A stretch of 64,000 nt of DNA from CAKSQL01 sp045649415 (GCA_045649415.1 JAZRPY010000024.1:40220-104219); one strand, 5' to 3'. Counted from the first letter of the stretch, positions 26,746 through 35,354 are shown. Notes: generated from the sequence alone by a model not told the origin. A program made the numbers and translations.

Positions 26746-26840
26746 AACAGGGGTGCTTGTTGAAACAAGCTGAGAGTAGGCATATTGATGCCTTAACCCG
26801 TATAACCTGATTTGGGTAATGCCAACGTAGGGAGAAATGT
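26746..26840 (+). promoter_or_regulatory. Thiamine pyrophosphate (THI-box) riboswitch
   Basis: The conserved TPP aptamer elements occur in order: GGGGTGC, GCTGAGAGT, a variable P3-type stem (AGGCAT/ATGCCT), AACCCGTATAACCTGATTTG and GGGTAATGCCAACGTAGGGA. TPP binding to this aptamer normally lowers expression of thiamine synthesis or uptake genes. It is followed by an intrinsic terminator and by thiT, the thiamine transporter component. Confidence 0.96.
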
Positions 26841-26853
26841 TTGGAGCTTTCAG

Positions 26854-26879
26854 GTTATGCATTTTCGCATAACTTTTTT
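26854..26879 (+). terminator. Riboswitch-controlled terminator with antiterminator overlap
   Basis: GTTATGC, loop ATTTTC, GCATAAC, six Ts. Its left arm lies within TCAGGTTAT (26850-26858), which is the exact complement of ATAACCTGA (26802-26810) inside the aptamer. The two pairings exclude each other, so TPP-bound RNA frees the terminator. Confidence 0.85.
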
Positions 26880-26900
26880 GTTTTTAAAGCAAAAATAAAG

Positions 26901-26941
26901 GCTCTGTCGCTTTTTTTACTATAATGGCGACAGAGTCTTTT
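26901..26941 (+). terminator. Second hairpin between riboswitch and thiT
   Basis: CTCTGTCGC (26902-26910) pairs with GCGACAGAG (26927-26935) across a 16-base loop, followed by TCTTTTTA. It lies between the riboswitch terminator and the thiT start, which is an odd place for a constitutive terminator. Confidence 0.6.
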
Positions 26942-27001
26942 TACTTTTTAGAAGCCGTCTGTTTATCAAAAAAAATTTTATGAAAGGTTGTGATTTTCAT
27001 T

Positions 27002-27559
27002 ATGAAAAGAACAAAAAAATTAACCACCTGTGCTTTGCTTATTGCCACATCAATAATTCTTGCACTTATTTCAAAACTTATCCCCTCACCCTTTTTGCAA
27101 GGTGGAAGCGTCACTTTTGCAAGCGCTGTGCCAATAATAATGGCATCCATTTTATTTGGCTTAAAGTGGGGACTTGCAACCTCTGTTTCATATGCATTCC
27201 TGCAACTGATTTCAGGCTTCTATCCACCACCCACACAAAATCTTTTATCCTTTTTCTTGGTGGTAATGCTCGATTATATAATTGCCTTTGGCGTGTATGG
27301 AATTGCTTGCCTTTTCTATAAAAAGGATAAACCTGTAACAATTTCTTTATGTGGCTTTATTGTTACAACTCTTAGATTTATTTGCCATATTCTATCAGGA
27401 GTTTTGATATGGGGAGTTTACGCAGAAGAAGGTCAGAGCGTATTTTCCTATTCCCTGATATATAATGGCTCCTATATGGTCCCTGAGATAATAATAACCA
27501 CTGTAACTCTATGGATACTTACAAAATTTATAACAAATCTATCCCATAAAGGAATATAA
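27002..27559 (+). CDS. thiT: ECF transporter S component for thiamine, ThiT
   Basis: Substrate-binding membrane subunit of an energy-coupling-factor transporter, working with shared EcfA/A'/T encoded elsewhere. About 185 residues with six hydrophobic segments. The family opening TKKLTTCALLIATSIILALI and the loop FLQGGSVTFASAVPIIMASI are typical of ThiT/YuaJ, as is WGVYAEEGQSVFSYSLIYNG near residue 140, in which Trp, Glu and Tyr residues are expected to contact thiamine. I choose ATG at 27002; the in-frame GTG at 26990 is too near AAAGG, while the ATG is rather far (14 bases), so the start is uncertain. The TPP riboswitch upstream supports the substrate. Confidence 0.93.
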   Translation: MKRTKKLTTCALLIATSIILALISKLIPSPFLQGGSVTFASAVPIIMASILFGLKWGLATSVSYAFLQLISGFYPPPTQNLLSFFLVVMLDYIIAFGVYGIACLFYKKDKPVTISLCGFIVTTLRFICHILSGVLIWGVYAEEGQSVFSYSLIYNGSYMVPEIIITTVTLWILTKFITNLSHKGI

Positions 27560-27588
27560 AAAAGTGAGGAATTTTCCTCACTTTTTTT
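27558..27588. terminator. Bidirectional terminator between thiT and the BspA-type gene
   Basis: AAAAAAGTGAGGAA (27558-27571) and TTCCTCACTTTTTT (27574-27587). The convergent gene's stop codon lies inside the stem. Confidence 0.85.
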
Positions 27589-29617
27589 CAATCTTACCTG
27601 TTTGGGATTTTTTGTAATACTTATTATTTTCATCAATTACAATCTTATCTGCAATTTTAGACTTTTCCTCATTTTCCCTTTCATGATTTACAAACCCAAG
27701 AGTCTTTTCTCCAATACCTTCGACTGTTGATGGGATATATAGTCTGTTCCATCCTATTCTATAGACCTCGTCACAGAAAATTGCTCCGTCCTTTATTTCC
27801 TTAACGCCTTCAGGAATTATGATTTCCCCGTCAATAGAATTGTTATTGGGGATATAATATACAGCACTCTTGTCCTTACTGTATAAAAGACCATTTTCAC
27901 TTGTATAATGTGGGTTGGTTTCCTTCACCTTGATATTCTCAATATGGGCGTGACAATAAATTGCAATCGCAAGATTATGCCCATCCTGATTTAAAATATT
28001 AGGTGGTATAACATTGGTGACAATAAGGCTATCAGGCAAAATCAGGGTTTTTATGTCTGCAAGATTAAAGCACATCTCATCCAAGCTCGTAACTCCCTCA
28101 GGAATTTCATATTCCTTAACAATTTTGTTGTTGGGATATGCAATCAGCCTTGTCCCCTCTTTATTAAATAGTACTCCGTCCACCGTCTTAAAATTTTCGG
28201 CATTATTAGAAATCACATACTCGGAATAATTGCCAAAAGCATAAAATATGTGTCCTCCATAGCCTGAATTTTCCTCTATGCGATAATCTCCTCCAATCAT
28301 CTTTAATCCGTCAGGGAAAACAAGTGTATCACCCTTTAGTTTCATACAATGGTTAAAAGCTCCGTCACTGATTACCTCCAATGTTGAAGGAAGATATAAT
28401 TCTCCGTCTGCCTCATCGCAGTATTGAAAGGCATATGCACCCACCTTTTTCAGTCCTTCGGGCAGGATTATTCCACCCTTGAATTTGCAATGGTCAAAGG
28501 CACATTCTCCTATCTCCTCCAATCCCTCTGAAAATACAACCTCACTAAAATTACCACTCTTTGAAAAGCTATATCCATCGAGGATTTTTATCCCACTGCC
28601 AAGCTTTAATTGTCCATCAAAGCCACATCCCCAGAAGGCATATTTTTCTATTTTCTGGACAGTGTCAGGGATAATTAAATCACCCTTCAAGCTAACACAA
28701 GAATGAAATGCCTGCTCGCATATTTCTTCTACCCCCTCACCAATTTCGAGAGCTGAAATTTTTTCGCAGGCCTTAAATGCAAGACTTGGAATTTTTTTCA
28801 CATTACCACTAATCTTTACCAATCCATCAAAATCACAGAAGGCAAATGCACCTGAACCAATCCTTTGTAATCCATCAGGCAATATTAAATCCCCATTAAA
28901 GCCTCTGCACTCTGCAAATGCAACTGTGCCTATACTTTTAAGGCTTTTGGGAAGCTTTAATTCTCCCTGACTTTCCAGTCCACCCATAAAGGCACAATGG
29001 TTTATGTTCACTATTCCCTCAGAAATTTCAACTCTGTCAATACTATTTCCACCAAAAATGTTATATTCCTTATAGTCCTTTTTACTCCTCACCCCTCGTC
29101 CTACAGAGGTGATATGCTTTGAATTTAAGTAGTTCGGAATAACAACTACCCTTTCATTACCCTTGTATTCGTAAAGAGTTTTTCCGTCTGAGGACACTCT
29201 CCACTGTAAAATGTCGCCCTCTATATGCTCAGCTTCCATAACAATTTCAGGTTGAGATTCTACAGAAAATACTTTTCCGTTTTCTACACTGTCCAAGACA
29301 TAGACCTTTATGGCTCTATCTTCAGGGATTATAAGTCCATTTCCCGAAATCTCATTTGTGCCACCCTTGATTTTTCCCTTTTCGAGAGTGAAATATTGAG
29401 TTTTCTCTACCTCTTTCTTATAAAGAAGCTCCAGCACCAATGTGGCATCTTTTTTTAATTTCTTTCTGTCATACTCAAGCTCGATAGCACACAATTTGCC
29501 AGAATTTATATATAGCCTTGTTATTTCAAAATCCAGACCCTCACGACTATATAACGAAACACTTAGAATGCATACTATAATCAGCAGAAAAATAACTATT
29601 CTCCTGAAAACCTTCAT
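27578..29617 (-). CDS. BspA-type leucine-rich repeat surface protein
   Basis: 679-residue exported or membrane-anchored protein. Residues 5-23 (RRIVIFLLIIVCILSVSLY) form an N-terminal hydrophobic anchor without an obvious cleavage site. After a unique region of about 180 residues come roughly fifteen LRR_5/BspA repeats of the form IGSGAFAFCDF, IEKYAFWGCGF, IGECAFDHCKF, VGAYAFQYCD, with a period of about 23 residues. Such repeats bind host or matrix proteins in some pathogens and are abundant in gut anaerobes and protists; here the ligand is unknown. Single gene, convergent with thiT. Confidence 0.85.
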   Translation of the reverse strand: MKVFRRIVIFLLIIVCILSVSLYSREGLDFEITRLYINSGKLCAIELEYDRKKLKKDATLVLELLYKKEVEKTQYFTLEKGKIKGGTNEISGNGLIIPEDRAIKVYVLDSVENGKVFSVESQPEIVMEAEHIEGDILQWRVSSDGKTLYEYKGNERVVVIPNYLNSKHITSVGRGVRSKKDYKEYNIFGGNSIDRVEISEGIVNINHCAFMGGLESQGELKLPKSLKSIGTVAFAECRGFNGDLILPDGLQRIGSGAFAFCDFDGLVKISGNVKKIPSLAFKACEKISALEIGEGVEEICEQAFHSCVSLKGDLIIPDTVQKIEKYAFWGCGFDGQLKLGSGIKILDGYSFSKSGNFSEVVFSEGLEEIGECAFDHCKFKGGIILPEGLKKVGAYAFQYCDEADGELYLPSTLEVISDGAFNHCMKLKGDTLVFPDGLKMIGGDYRIEENSGYGGHIFYAFGNYSEYVISNNAENFKTVDGVLFNKEGTRLIAYPNNKIVKEYEIPEGVTSLDEMCFNLADIKTLILPDSLIVTNVIPPNILNQDGHNLAIAIYCHAHIENIKVKETNPHYTSENGLLYSKDKSAVYYIPNNNSIDGEIIIPEGVKEIKDGAIFCDEVYRIGWNRLYIPSTVEGIGEKTLGFVNHERENEEKSKIADKIVIDENNKYYKKSQTGKIEKK

Positions 29618-29641
29618 ACGCCCTGTCCCCTTATCTTTTTG

Positions 29642-30226
29642 TTATTTTTTCCTTATCTTCCTCATTTCTAAAATACTGAAATCCGAAGCCTCGTAGTTCT
29701 CGATATAATCAAGAGCATCCTTTTCATTGTCAGTCACAAAGAATAAGCTTTTGCTTTCCTTATACATAAAATTCTTTTCAATTGCATTGTCAATCGTCTT
29801 TAGCATATAGTTAAAATATCCGTCCACATTAAGTACAACAATAGGCTTTTTGTGTATCCCCAATTGCTTTAAGGTCAGCACCTCATAAAATTCATCATAG
29901 GTTCCTATTCCACCGGGGGTGGTTATAATGGCATCTGCCATTCCCCACAACAAATCCTTTCTTTCCTTCATATCCTTTGTTTTAATTAGCTTTGTTATAT
30001 TTTCATATAAAATTCCATCCACATCAAAGAATTCAGGCGCAATACCAATTATATCTCCGTTTGTTCTATAGACTCCTCTTGCTGATGCACCCATCATTCC
30101 GTCTGCACCACCACCGAATATAAGTGAATGTCCTCTTCTGCCAATTTCCTCGCCTAACTTTTCTCCTGCCTTTATAAAGCTATTATCTATTTCATTGCTT
30201 GCTGCTCCGTAAACACATATTTTCAT
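29642..30226 (-). CDS. LOG family protein (TIGR00730 nucleotide phosphoribohydrolase-like)
   Basis: About 194 residues with a Rossmann-like fold. The family motif PGGIGTYDEFYEVLTLKQLG (about 109-128) and the upstream MKERKDLLWGMADAII are intact; in LOG proteins these Arg and Glu residues bind and hydrolyse cytokinin-type or other nucleoside 5'-monophosphates to base and ribose 5-phosphate. The glycine-rich IFGGGADGMMG is near residue 40. I choose ATG at 30226; the GTG at 30238 overlaps the AGGAG site. Bacterial role is uncertain. Confidence 0.9.
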   Translation of the reverse strand: MKICVYGAASNEIDNSFIKAGEKLGEEIGRRGHSLIFGGGADGMMGASARGVYRTNGDIIGIAPEFFDVDGILYENITKLIKTKDMKERKDLLWGMADAIITTPGGIGTYDEFYEVLTLKQLGIHKKPIVVLNVDGYFNYMLKTIDNAIEKNFMYKESKSLFFVTDNEKDALDYIENYEASDFSILEMRKIRKK

Positions 30227-30330
30227 TATATAAGCCACTCCTGATTCTTTTTATAATACTATATAGTTATTATACTTTGTTTTTATAGAAAATGCAACCA
30301 AATCACTCTCAATATTTTTATTTCATTAAT

Positions 30331-30359
30331 TTGACAACTGCTTTTAAAAATGATATACT
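30331..30359 (+). promoter_or_regulatory. Promoter of the AbrB-family gene
   Basis: TTGACA (30331-30336), 17 bases, TATACT (30354-30359). Confidence 0.8.
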
Positions 30360-30400
30360 ATCATACAAGAACTCACAAAGTATTTAAGGAGGATTTGTCT

Positions 30401-30652
30401 ATGAAAGCAACAGGAATAATCAGACCAGTTGATAATTTAGGAAGACTTGTGCTTCCCAAGGAACTTCGCAAGGTTTTCCATATTGAAGAAAAAGACGAGC
30501 TGGAAATTTTTGTTGAGGACAATATGATAATTTTGAAAAAATATGAGCCTGTGTGCATTTTTTGTGGTAAGAGCAACAACCTTGTTGAGCTATCGGATAA
30601 ATCTGTGTGCAGTGACTGCGTTGCACTTTTGAATAACAAGCTTAACAGTTGA
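30401..30652 (+). CDS. AbrB-family transition-state regulator with C-terminal CxxC motifs
   Basis: 83-residue DNA-binding protein. The swapped-hairpin SpoVT/AbrB domain is complete (MKATGIIRPVDNLGRLVLPK, then ELRKVFHIEEKDELEIFVED). The C-terminal half differs from classical AbrB and carries two Cys pairs, CIFCG and CSDC, suggestive of a small zinc knuckle. ATG at 30401 follows AAGGAGG at good spacing. AbrB proteins of this type repress post-exponential genes in spore formers. It precedes a dead leuA in the same direction with 115 bases between. Confidence 0.92.
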   Translation: MKATGIIRPVDNLGRLVLPKELRKVFHIEEKDELEIFVEDNMIILKKYEPVCIFCGKSNNLVELSDKSVCSDCVALLNNKLNS

Positions 30653-30767
30653 TATTTTACCCTATTTTTGTCACATTTATTATGCACTATTATTTTGGGC
30701 TTACGGTGACTTTTTTCACAGTAGGTCCTTTTTAGAAAGAGCAACAAAAAGGGAGAATTAAAGACCA

Positions 30768-31755
30768 ATGAAAAGGATAAAGATTTTTGACACCACCCTT
30801 CGTGACGGATAGCAATCTCCCGGTTGCAGTATGAACTTGAGGGAAAAAATATCCGTTGCCAGGAGTCTTGAAAAGCTTGGTGTTGATGTAATAGAAGCAG
30901 GCTTTAGCGCTTCCTCCTTAGGAGATTTTGAAGCAGTCAGAGCAATTTCCGAAACCATAAAGGATTGTACTGTGGCAGCACTGGCACGAGCATCCAAAAA
31001 TTGATACCACAAGAATATTTAGAACAAGTAAAAAGGTGTACGACATAATTGGTCAGAGTGCACCCCTGAATAAGCCTATTGTGGGCAGAAATGCCTTTGC
31101 TCACGAATCAGGCATTCATCAGCACGGAATTTTAGCCAACAAACAAACCTATGAGATTATGACTCCCGAATCGGTGGGCGTGAAGGAAAATGACATTGTA
31201 TTAGGAAAACATTCGGGTAGGCATGCGTTTCTTGAACATGTTCAGAATATGGGCTATGAGCTATCAGATACCGAGCTTGAATTGGTTTTTGAGTCCTTTA
31301 AAAAGCTTGCAGATAAGAAAAAGGAAATCACAGATTTTGATATTGAGGCGTTATTATCTCAATTGAACTCTGACGAGCAGGAATATTCACTTGACAGATT
31401 TGATGTTCATGCAGGAAATCACACAACTGCCACCTGTACCATCCAATTAAAGAACTCAAATGGCGATTTGTTTGAGGATGTGTGTTTGGGTGACGGTCCT
31501 ATTGATGCAGCATATAATGCAATCGACAGAATTATAAATCCACCTGCTCACAGACTTCTCACCTATAATATCCGTTCAATTTCAGAGGGTAAGGACACTC
31601 TTGGTGAGGTGCTGGTTAAAATCAAAACCGAGGATGGTAAAATTTATAACGGACGAGGCTTATCCACCGACATTATTGAGGCAAGTATTCTTGCCTATCT
31701 CCATGCTATGAATAAGCTTCCTGATGTGAATGGAAATACACAAGGCGTGGTTTAA
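30768..31755 (+). pseudogene. leuA: Inactivated 2-isopropylmalate synthase (leuA)
   Basis: The N-terminus reads KRIKIFDTTLRDG, a stop (TAG at 30810-30812), then QSPGCSMNLREKI, where intact enzymes have DTTLRDGEQSPG, so GAG became TAG. After about 85 codons the frame ends at ALARASKN and a different frame resumes with TTRIFRTSKKVYDIIGQSAP and continues to QGVV at 31755. About 180-190 codons, including the catalytic metal-binding HxH core, are missing at the junction near 31003. The rest includes the C-terminal regulatory domain, still well preserved (IFRTSK to LPDVNGNTQ). The combination of nonsense, frameshift and large deletion excludes function. Confidence 0.93.
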
Positions 31756-31778
31756 CATTTAGAGGAATAATAAGTCAT

Positions 31779-31817
31779 AAAAAAAGATATGTGATTTTAA
31801 ATCACATATCTTTTTTT
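31779..31817. terminator. Bidirectional terminator after the leuA remnant
   Basis: Near-perfect palindrome with core GATATGTGATTT and its complement around a single T at 31798, with seven As and seven Ts at the ends. Confidence 0.9.
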
Positions 31818-32253
31818 AATGACAATTACATCTTTTAAAGGGCTTTGATAAATCCTTGAACATAAGGACGCTATTATCCTTTCTGCCGTCCTCATTATAA
31901 CCTTCCTTCTTAAAAAATTCCAAAGCCTCACCAAAGGCTTCAATTTCAATTAAATATCCCTTCAATTGAACTGCCTTATCCTCTAAGGCTCTTAAAACCG
32001 TGTCACCAACATATTGGAGTCTATATTCCTTTTTAACGCAAACTCTGTCTATTGAAAAAATGCCTTCACTTTTTTTCGATATTCTTGCCGCCGCAATTTC
32101 TATATCCCCATCATAGCCTATAATATGCCATGCAACACTATCCTCTTCGTCCTTTTCTATTTGAATATTCATTTCCTTTTCAAATATGTTTTTTTGGAAC
32201 GCATTGGTTTTTGAAAAACCATCGTCACCCTGTATCAGCTTAAATCTAAGCAC
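31816..32253 (-). CDS. GNAT-family N-acetyltransferase
   Basis: 145-residue protein with the GNAT fold: strand IIGYDGDIEIAAARI (about 44-58), then IFSIDRVCVKKEYRLQYVGDTVLRAL (motif A, with the acetyl-CoA pyrophosphate loop RLQYVG, weaker than the usual R/QxxGxG/A), and a C-terminal EFFKKEGY motif. The substrate cannot be told. It ends in a short Cys/His tail KRCNCH. It lies 14 bases after asnA on the same strand and may be co-transcribed. Confidence 0.75.
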   Translation of the reverse strand: MLRFKLIQGDDGFSKTNAFQKNIFEKEMNIQIEKDEEDSVAWHIIGYDGDIEIAAARISKKSEGIFSIDRVCVKKEYRLQYVGDTVLRALEDKAVQLKGYLIEIEAFGEALEFFKKEGYNEDGRKDNSVLMFKDLSKPFKRCNCH

Positions 32254-32267
32254 AAAAATTACCCCTT

Positions 32268-33284
32268 TTATATCAAGTTAATTGAATTTTCCTTACAGAT
32301 TCTATAGGTTTCATCATCCCACACCGATGATTGTACCTCACCGATATGAGCTTTTCCAAGCATACACATACATAGTCTTGACTGACCTATTCCTCCACCA
32401 ATTGTGTAGGGAAGCTTTTTTTCTAAAATTGCTTTATGGAAATCAAGTTCCAATCTGTCCTCAGCATTTGCTATTTTACATTGTGAAACAAGGGTGTCCT
32501 CGTCCACTCTTATTCCCATACTTGAAAGCTCCAATGCCACATCTATAACAGGATAATATACTAAAATATCTCCGTTTAAGCTCCAGTCGTCATAATCGGG
32601 TGCTCTGCCATCGTGCTTTTCACCATTAGACAGCTTGCAACCTATCTGCATCAGGAATACTGCCTTTTTCTCCTTAGTTATTCTATATTCCCTTTCCTTT
32701 GCAGAAAGGTCAGGATATAAATCCAGAAGCTCCTGACTTGTGATAAAGGTTATATCCTCAGGGAGATTATCCTCAAGCTGAGGGTAGATTTTGCATATCT
32801 CAACCTGAGTTTCCTTAATCACTCTATAGATATTTCGGACAGTTTCTATCAGGTTTTCCATAGTTCTGTCCTCTTTTTTTATAACTCTGCACCAGTCCCA
32901 TTGGTCAACATACATAGAATGAAGATTATCAAACTCCTCGTCACGACGGATTGCATTCATATCTGTGTATAAGCCTTCTCCAACCTGAAATCCAAACTTA
33001 CCTAAGGACATTCTCTTCCACTTTGCAAGAGAATGAACAATCTCACAGGTTGCTCCACCGATTGCAGGTACATCAAAGGTAACAGGTCTTTCAACTCCGT
33101 TTAGGTTATCATTTAGTCCCGATTCAGGTCGCACAAACAAGGGTGCTGAAATTCTTTGAAGATTAAGCACCTTGGTGAGCTTATTCTGAAAAGTATCCCT
33201 CACTATTTTAATAGCAAGCTGAGTTTCCTTTATATTTAAACTATTTTTGTACTCCTTTGGTATAATCACCGACATTGTTTCCAA
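32268..33284 (-). CDS. asnA: Aspartate--ammonia ligase (AsnA)
   Basis: ATP-dependent synthesis of asparagine from aspartate and ammonia, a class II synthetase-like fold. 338 residues; family stretches LTKVLNLQRISAPLFV (36-51), NLNGVERPVTFDV (60-72), YTDMNAIRRDE (107-117), HSMYVDQWDWC (122-132) and GGGIGQSRLCMCML (299-312) are present. A strong promoter lies just upstream. Confidence 0.97.
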   Translation of the reverse strand: METMSVIIPKEYKNSLNIKETQLAIKIVRDTFQNKLTKVLNLQRISAPLFVRPESGLNDNLNGVERPVTFDVPAIGGATCEIVHSLAKWKRMSLGKFGFQVGEGLYTDMNAIRRDEEFDNLHSMYVDQWDWCRVIKKEDRTMENLIETVRNIYRVIKETQVEICKIYPQLEDNLPEDITFITSQELLDLYPDLSAKEREYRITKEKKAVFLMQIGCKLSNGEKHDGRAPDYDDWSLNGDILVYYPVIDVALELSSMGIRVDEDTLVSQCKIANAEDRLELDFHKAILEKKLPYTIGGGIGQSRLCMCMLGKAHIGEVQSSVWDDETYRICKENSINLI

Positions 33285-33324
33285 TTCTCCCTTTCCACAT
33301 AGTTAAAAAACAAAATCACCTATT

Positions 33325-33353
33325 ATTAAACCACAAATTATGCCTTTTGTCAA
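33325..33353 (-). promoter_or_regulatory. Promoter of asnA-GNAT
   Basis: Minus strand TTGACA (33353-33348), 17 bases, TTTAAT (33330-33325). Confidence 0.7.
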
Positions 33354-33360
33354 CCTATAT

Positions 33361-33540
33361 TCAGGATAACGGCTTGTCAACCACCTCAATACTATCAAGA
33401 GTCTTTCTAAAATTTTCCCTGATAGACATTAAGTATTCCTCTCTCAAAAGTTTTTGCTCTGCCAATTCATCTTGTGTTAAACCCTCTTCTCTTGATTTTT
33501 TTGCAAGCTGGTTTATTCTTTCAATCTTTTCCTTTTCCAT
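33361..33540 (-). CDS. DUF896 (YnzC-type) small protein
   Basis: 59 residues beginning MEKEKIERINQLAKKSREEG and containing LTQDELAEQKLLREEYL, the hallmark of the YnzC/DUF896 family: a helical hairpin followed by a flexible tail. In Bacillus subtilis ynzC lies in an SOS-regulated operon, but no LexA box is seen here. ATG at 33540 follows GAGGAG at good spacing and a promoter lies upstream. Function unknown in the family. Confidence 0.9.
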   Translation of the reverse strand: MEKEKIERINQLAKKSREEGLTQDELAEQKLLREEYLMSIRENFRKTLDSIEVVDKPLS

Positions 33541-33571
33541 TTTTTCTCCTCATTCTTATTTAATAATATTT

Positions 33572-33599
33572 ATTATATACCTTTTTCCCTGAATGTCAA
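33572..33599 (-). promoter_or_regulatory. Promoter of the DUF896 gene
   Basis: Minus strand TTGACA (33599-33594), 16 bases, TATAAT (33577-33572). Confidence 0.65.
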
Positions 33600-33788
33600 T
33601 ATAAATTGAGGCTTTTAAACTATCCTGAATAAAAAATTTTTTAATACAAGCTACCAAATCAAATCCCTACACATAGTATGATATTACAAGAGAAAAAACA
33701 GGAGCTTTAAAACCTTTATACGCTCCTTCAGACTTTTCTTGTGAATTATCGGTTAACTTTTAAAATATTTTGAAAGGAGGCATATACC

Positions 33789-33887
33789 ATGGGTGATTGT
33801 GGATGCCAAAACGGTTGCGGTTTCGATTTGGATATGGTTTTATGGGTATTGATTATTATCATAATCGTAACATGTATGTGTAACTAA
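33789..33887 (+). CDS. 32-residue Cys-rich membrane peptide (YjcZ/SscA-like)
   Basis: Encodes an N-terminal Cys/Gly-rich head (MGDCGCQNGCGFDLD) followed by a single hydrophobic helix (MVLWVLIIIIIVTC) and a CMCN end. The ATG follows GAAAGGAGG at 7 bases, and a strong terminator lies about 55 bases downstream, so it looks like a real single-gene unit. The layout recalls the very short sporulation membrane peptides of the YjcZ/SscA type, but the match is by form and not by a firm motif. Confidence 0.72.
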   Translation: MGDCGCQNGCGFDLDMVLWVLIIIIIVTCMCN

Positions 33888-33943
33888 TTTATATAGCTTA
33901 AAAGACCTTAAAGCTTAGAACTACCCTCGGACATAAACTTTAA

Positions 33944-33981
33944 AATATCCGTCTTATTAAATATAAGACGGATATTTTTTT
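33944..33981 (+). terminator. Terminator after the short Cys-rich peptide gene
   Basis: AATATCCGTCTTAT, loop TAAAT, ATAAGACGGATATT followed by a T run. Confidence 0.85.
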
Positions 33982-34046
33982 GGTATTTTATAAAATAAAT
34001 TGATAATCCTAATAACAGATTTTAAAAAAAGAAGGAGGATACCAAT

Positions 34047-35354
34047 TTGGATACACAAAAAAAACCTCATAGCTTTATAGGCACTTTTGGTGCAATCTCG
34101 ATGGTGGTGGGAACTGTTATCGGAAGTGGAGTTTTTTATAAAGCGCAGGATATTATTATATCCTCCAATAAAAATATCCTCATTGGTGCTTTGGCGTGGC
34201 TTTTGGGTGGATTGATTATGCTTTTTTGTGCCATCAGCTTTTCAAACATATCCTCTCTGTGCAAAAACGAAATAGGACTCATAGGCTTTTATAATTCCTT
34301 GCTTGGAAAGGGCTTTTCCTATTATATAGCCTGGTTCCTTATGAGTATATATTATCCTTCTATGATTGCCATTATTGCCTGGAGCTCAGCTCGGTTTTCA
34401 TTAGCCTTGATGGGCTTTGTTGATAAAAACTTCAGTATAATTTGCTTTGGTCTTTCGATTTTCTATCTGGCTATAAGCTTTTCCTTAAATACATTTTTAC
34501 CAACACTCTCCCAAAAATTTATATCCTCTGCCACCATAATAAAGCTTGTTCCATTGGTTTTAATGATTATAGCAGGAGTATTTTCCCTTCTTTTTTTAAA
34601 CCCTAACCCACGAGCCATATTTCATATCACCGAGCATTTTCACCCTTCTATTTATTTTTCTATGATAGTTGCAACAAGCTTTGCATACGAGGGCTGGATT
34701 GCAGTAACAAGCATTGCACCACGACTAAAAAATCCAAAACGAACTCTCCCTCTTGCACTCACCATCGGCTCTCTTATCACAATTTTTGTATATATTTTAT
34801 TTTTTATAGCTCTGATGGGAGGTGCAACGGTTGAGGAAATATCCCGATATGGTACAACTATTGCATTTGAAAATCTTTTTGGGAGAGTTGGGGGTGGACT
34901 ATTAAATATATTTGTGGTTATATCCTGCTTGGGTGCTCTTTTTGGGCTTACAATGGCATCTGTCCAGACTCCTCGCACAATTATCTCACGAGGCTTATTA
35001 AAAAATTACTCAAGTCTTTTAAAATTTTCCTCTGCGATTGAATTTTTTATAAGCCTATTATGGCTTATTTTATGGTTTTTTAAAAATTCAAGACCTAATC
35101 TTAATATATTTTTTGATTCATCAGAGCTTCCTGTGGTAACTATATATGCCTTTTATATCCCCATTTTTATAAAGCATATTAAACTGATGCAAGGCTCATT
35201 TTTAAATAAAGCTCTTATCCCCGTTCTTGCAATCGCAGGCTCTTTGTTTATGGTTGTTTCAGGTTTTGTTGCCCACAAAAAAGATATATTTTTCTATCTT
35301 TTATTTTTCACCATTGTAATGCTTATAGGTAAGGCTATTAAAAGTAAGAAATAA
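34047..35354 (+). CDS. APC superfamily amino acid permease
   Basis: 435-residue membrane protein with about twelve hydrophobic helices. The first helix motif FGAISMVVGTVIGSGVFY (13-30) is the LeuT-fold substrate/ion-binding segment of APC transporters, and ATSFAYEGWIAVTSIAPRLK near residue 210 is the second conserved region of the family. It resembles LAT-type or serine/threonine exchangers; the substrate is unknown. TTG at 34047 follows GGAGG at 8 bases. It lies 67 bases before the glycogen phosphorylase gene, but a functional link to maltodextrin use is not obvious. Confidence 0.85.
   Translation: MDTQKKPHSFIGTFGAISMVVGTVIGSGVFYKAQDIIISSNKNILIGALAWLLGGLIMLFCAISFSNISSLCKNEIGLIGFYNSLLGKGFSYYIAWFLMSIYYPSMIAIIAWSSARFSLALMGFVDKNFSIICFGLSIFYLAISFSLNTFLPTLSQKFISSATIIKLVPLVLMIIAGVFSLLFLNPNPRAIFHITEHFHPSIYFSMIVATSFAYEGWIAVTSIAPRLKNPKRTLPLALTIGSLITIFVYILFFIALMGGATVEEISRYGTTIAFENLFGRVGGGLLNIFVVISCLGALFGLTMASVQTPRTIISRGLLKNYSSLLKFSSAIEFFISLLWLILWFFKNSRPNLNIFFDSSELPVVTIYAFYIPIFIKHIKLMQGSFLNKALIPVLAIAGSLFMVVSGFVAHKKDIFFYLLFFTIVMLIGKAIKSKK

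Noticed and set aside
30768..31020. TAG in leuA as a pyrrolysine or readthrough codon
   Set aside because: The same gene also has a large deletion of the catalytic core and a frameshift, and another gene in the window has decayed by TAA and TGA, so simple pseudogene decay explains it.
33361..33600. SOS control of the DUF896 gene by analogy with Bacillus ynzC
   Set aside because: No CGAAC-N4-GTTCG-like box occurs at its TTGACA-16-TATAAT promoter.
33700..33740. AGGAGC/GCTCCT stem upstream of the short Cys-rich peptide as a riboswitch
   Set aside because: Only six pairs with a 16-base loop; no match to any leader class I recognise.
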